A DNA stretch of 64,000 nucleotides, from contig NZ_JBPWOA010000032.1 in NCBI RefSeq assembly GCF_051781005.1, positions 1-64,000 on the forward strand. Direction: 5' to 3'. This document shows positions 61,379 to 64,000 of the stretch, one piece after another. The stretch comes from Anabaena sp051781005. Lineage in GTDB: Bacteria > Cyanobacteriota > Cyanobacteriia > Cyanobacteriales > Nostocaceae. Position 1 is the stretch's first letter, and every line of letters begins with the position of its first letter. Below the pieces are notes generated by a model, which was given only the letters and a program-made list of their open reading frames with translations, was not told where the DNA came from and did no database searches. Both the position numbers and the translations under genes were made by a program.

Positions 61379-62548
61379 ATGAAAAATTCGCTAAAACTAC
61401 CCCAAAAGTTAATGCTGCTAGGTTCAGGAGAACTAGGGAAAGAATTTGTAATTGCTGCACAACGTTTAGGTAATTATGTCATTTCAGTTGACCGCTATGC
61501 AAATGCTCCTGCTATGCAGGTTGCTGATTGTGCAGAAGTTATTTCTATGCTTAGTGCCGAGGATTTAGAAACTGTTGTTAACAAACATCAGCCTGATTTT
61601 ATTATTCCCGAAATTGAAGCGATTAGAACTGAAAAATTACAGGAATTTGAGAACCGGGGAATTACTGTCATTCCTACTGCGGCGGCGACTAATTACACGA
61701 TGAATCGTGATAGAATTAGAGAATTAGCGCATCAAGAATTAGGAATTAGAACAGCTAAATATGGTTATTCAGTAACTTTAGAAGAATTAATTGCCATTTC
61801 TGATCAAATTGGCTTTCCCAATGTTGTTAAACCTGTGATGTCATCTTCTGGAAAAGGTCAATCTGTAGTACAAGATAGAACAGAAGTTGAGAAAGCTTGG
61901 AATTATGCTATTTCTAATTCTCGTGGTGATAGTCAAAAAGTAATTGTAGAGGAGTTTATTAATTTTGAGATCGAAATTACTTTACTCACAATTAAACAGT
62001 GGAACGCACCGACAATTTTCTGTTCTCCTATTGGACATCGCCAAGAAAGAGGAGATTATCAAGAATCTTGGCAACCAGCAGCTATTTCTGAAGATAAAAT
62101 ATTAGCATCTCAAGAAATAGCGAAAAAAGTTACTGATGCTTTGGGTGGTGCGGGAATTTTTGGAGTTGAATTTTTTATTACTAAAGATGAAGTAATTTTT
62201 TCTGAACTTTCTCCCAGACCTCATGATACAGGGATGGTAACATTAATTTCCCAAAATTTGAATGAATTTGAATTACATTTGCGGGCAATTTTAGGCTTAC
62301 CTATTCCCCACATAGAACAGTTAGGTTTTTCTGCTAGTGCAGTCATTTTAGCTTCTGAAAAATCTGATTCTATTGCTTTTACTGGTGTGGCTGATGCGTT
62401 AGCAGAAAAAGATGTAGATATTAAGCTATTTGGTAAACCTACGGCTCATCCCTATCGACGCATGGGGGTAGCTTTGGCGAAAGGTGCTGATGAGAAAGAA
62501 GCGAGGGAAAAGGCAACAAAGGCAGCTAATAAAGTTAAATTAGTTTGA
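61379..62548 (+). CDS. purT: Formate-dependent phosphoribosylglycinamide formyltransferase
   Basis: A 389-residue ATP-grasp enzyme. N-terminal LMLLGSGELGKEFVIAAQRLG and VDRYANAPAMQVAD; ATP-grasp part with FPNVVKPVMSSSGKGQSVV; metal/formyl site with GAGIFGVEFFITKDEVIFSE and LSPRPHDTGMVTL. It makes formyl-GAR from GAR, formate and ATP in purine synthesis, without folate. Length and ATG start (61379) fit the family. It ends with a perfect terminator at 62571-62609. Confidence 0.97.
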   Translation: MKNSLKLPQKLMLLGSGELGKEFVIAAQRLGNYVISVDRYANAPAMQVADCAEVISMLSAEDLETVVNKHQPDFIIPEIEAIRTEKLQEFENRGITVIPTAAATNYTMNRDRIRELAHQELGIRTAKYGYSVTLEELIAISDQIGFPNVVKPVMSSSGKGQSVVQDRTEVEKAWNYAISNSRGDSQKVIVEEFINFEIEITLLTIKQWNAPTIFCSPIGHRQERGDYQESWQPAAISEDKILASQEIAKKVTDALGGAGIFGVEFFITKDEVIFSELSPRPHDTGMVTLISQNLNEFELHLRAILGLPIPHIEQLGFSASAVILASEKSDSIAFTGVADALAEKDVDIKLFGKPTAHPYRRMGVALAKGADEKEAREKATKAANKVKLV

Positions 62549-62570
62549 CATCCTGGAACCTCACCCCCAA

Positions 62571-62609
62571 CCCCCTCTCCGTGAACGGAGAGGGGGCTAC
62601 TATTTTTTT
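62571..62609 (+). terminator. Intrinsic terminator after purT
   Basis: CCCCCTCTCCGT and ACGGAGAGGGGG form a 12-bp perfect stem with a GA loop, followed by CTACTATTTTTTT. Confidence 0.9.
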
Positions 62610-62696
62610 CCTCCAACAAATGTAAACAGTCAGAGAATACTTAGTATTAGCATAGTTGGGAAGTGTCGATTAGCAATAACTACGAATTGGTAAATT

Positions 62697-64000
62697 CTAT
62701 CGAGTAAAACTGTCATTAGAATCAACTGAAGCAACAGGGACTTGTTGATTTAGGTAGTCATAAACTAATCGAGAAACTTCACGAATAAATTCTCTACCTC
62801 TCACATCTTTATAAGGACGTTTGACAAAAATTGCTGCTAGATAATGCTTACCATTAGGCATTGTCACGAATCCAGCATTACCAATCAGAAAGCCAATGTC
62901 GCCAGTTTTGTGAGCGATAATAGCACCTTTACCCAAACCAGCAGGAAGCAATGTACGAGTTTTGGTATGGCGTAAAATATCTAAAGCTTGTTCTTTGCTT
63001 TGGCTAGAAACTAACTTGTCATTTACTAACAAAGCTAATGCACGCGCCATGTCTTGGGAACTGGTGGTATTAGTTCCTTTGAAGTCGCCTAAAAGACGAC
63101 GAATGACTGTATTTTTTAGCCCCCAACTACGAAAACGCCCATTGAGTTTCGCTGCTCCACCTAAGCGATCAATAATCATGTTGGTGGCGGTGTTGTCACT
63201 AATGACAATCATTTTGGTGATGGTTTCTAAAGCGGTGTATTTTTTACCAACTCGCTCATATTGCATCACTCCTGAACCATTTGTGACTAAATCACGCCGC
63301 ATGGTTAGTTGGTCATTTAGGCTGACTCTACCTGCGTCTAATTCTTGAAAAAAGGCCAGAAGAATAGGCAGTTTAATGGTGCTGGCAGCTGGAAAAACGC
63401 GATCGCCCCCTATATCTAAATAATCACCATTATCCAAATCCAAAAAGAACATCCCCGTTTGCAGAAAACTGTAACGATTCATTAACGCTTTAATCTGCGG
63501 TTCTAAACCCTTCATGGGCGAATGTAAGGGAACCACACCAGCAAACAGCTTACTCTCAGAAAGATTTGGCGAAGCCTTAATTTGTGGGGTATTCAGCCTC
63601 GTGACAGGTTTAGGTAAACGTACAGACAGATTAGCTGATTTTTTAACAGTAGGGGAAACCTGAATTTTAGTACTATTTAGCCTGCTGGAATTTTCTTTAA
63701 CTGGCTTGGGTAACTGCACAGACCAATGATTAACTGATTCTTGTTGCAGTTTCACCTGTGTGGGGTCGAAGGTGTAACCCGGTGCTAAGGTAACTACTAT
63801 GCGAGTATTCCCTGGGTTAATTTGTGCTATTTTCACTTCTCTAATTATTACCCCCACCCTTTGACTAACTGGAGAAGATCCCAGAGTAACTCCTGGTAAG
63901 TCAATAACTAAACGATTAGGGTTAGCAAGCTGTACTTGCGGTTGTACCTGTTCATCTGTGGAGAACTTGAGATGATTACGGTTACTGTCAAAATACCAAC
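62697..64000 (-). CDS. AMIN-domain protein with class A beta-lactamase-fold domain (5' end outside)
   Basis: The frame stays open to the right edge: before the Met at 63857 it reads LANPNRLVIDLPGV, IIREVKIAQINPGNTRIVV and VTLAPGYTF, the AMIN-type pattern, so the true start lies beyond 64000. Residues (counted from Met 63857) about 130-370 form a class A beta-lactamase fold: PAASTIKLPI (Ser-x-x-Lys), VISDNTATN (SDN) and HKTGDIGF (KTG). No ExxLN glutamate (Glu166 of class A) is recognisable; the region reads RLLGDFKGTNTTSS. It may be a cell-wall serine hydrolase of the penicillin-binding kind and not a true beta-lactamase. AMIN targets proteins to the envelope. Confidence 0.85.
   Translation of the reverse strand, partial: WYFDSNRNHLKFSTDEQVQPQVQLANPNRLVIDLPGVTLGSSPVSQRVGVIIREVKIAQINPGNTRIVVTLAPGYTFDPTQVKLQQESVNHWSVQLPKPVKENSSRLNSTKIQVSPTVKKSANLSVRLPKPVTRLNTPQIKASPNLSESKLFAGVVPLHSPMKGLEPQIKALMNRYSFLQTGMFFLDLDNGDYLDIGGDRVFPAASTIKLPILLAFFQELDAGRVSLNDQLTMRRDLVTNGSGVMQYERVGKKYTALETITKMIVISDNTATNMIIDRLGGAAKLNGRFRSWGLKNTVIRRLLGDFKGTNTTSSQDMARALALLVNDKLVSSQSKEQALDILRHTKTRTLLPAGLGKGAIIAHKTGDIGFLIGNAGFVTMPNGKHYLAAIFVKRPYKDVRGREFIREVSRLVYDYLNQQVPVASVDSNDSFTR

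Overview
The window is chromosomal DNA from a cyanobacterium, most likely a filamentous one of the Nostocales. It carries photosynthesis genes (cytochrome c550 psbV, plastocyanin petE, a cytochrome c6-like gene). The octamer GCGATCGC (HIP1) recurs, for example at 365-372 and 33339-33346. Heptameric short tandem repeats, small dispersed palindromes, PEP-CTERM proteins, a TonB-like protein and an Omp85 outer-membrane protein fit the same assignment. No heterocyst-specific gene is seen, so the genus is left open.

Layout. 1-5.4 kb: an SRPBCC protein, a SirB1-like protein, and three tandem PEP-CTERM genes that share a sorting tag, a terminator and an upstream block. 5.4-12.5 kb: a DUF1868 protein, holA, a DUF4168 protein, an Omp85 protein and an LpxB-related glycosyltransferase. 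12.5-17.3 kb: a two-component cluster of one NarL-type regulator, two receiver-kinase hybrids and one lone receiver. 18.3-23.1 kb: an AAA ATPase, then a Spy-like, DUF1800 and DUF1501 set of exported proteins. 23.3-30.7 kb: an amino-acid permease, kptA, a stress-type group (GlsB, ChaB-domain protein, Dps, small secreted protein), a NodB deacetylase with a duplicated 3' scrap, and an HNH gene. 31-37 kb: a degenerate GAF histidine kinase, a UbiB/ABC1 protein, an IS graveyard and tRNA-Glu. 37-43.6 kb: an antiporter overlapping a divergent cytochrome b6-like gene, a TonB-like protein, and petJ-like, petE and psbV. 43.9-50.1 kb: a sugar ABC transporter split by an insertion, and an MFS transporter. 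50.2-55.2 kb: accD, pilD, a small gene, leuB and mscS. 56.3-64 kb: an RTX protein with 339-bp repeats, an ABC-2 exporter, purT, and an AMIN/beta-lactamase-fold gene that runs off the right edge.

Functional links. PsbV, plastocyanin and the c6-like protein all serve photosynthetic electron transport, and the cytochrome b6-like protein may act nearby. The cell-surface theme is strong: PEP-CTERM, Omp85, DUF1800/DUF1501, NodB, TonB-like, RTX and AMIN proteins. Most of the unusual material is either in repeats (a 109-136 bp element built of small hairpins, in three copies; a nested inverted-repeat element; a second dispersed family) or in proteins that keep a fold but lose a key residue (histidine kinase His to Asp, cytochrome b6-like His to Asn, AAA Walker B Asp to Asn, beta-lactamase without a clear Glu166). 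No CRISPR array, complete transposase or recognisable defence operon was found.
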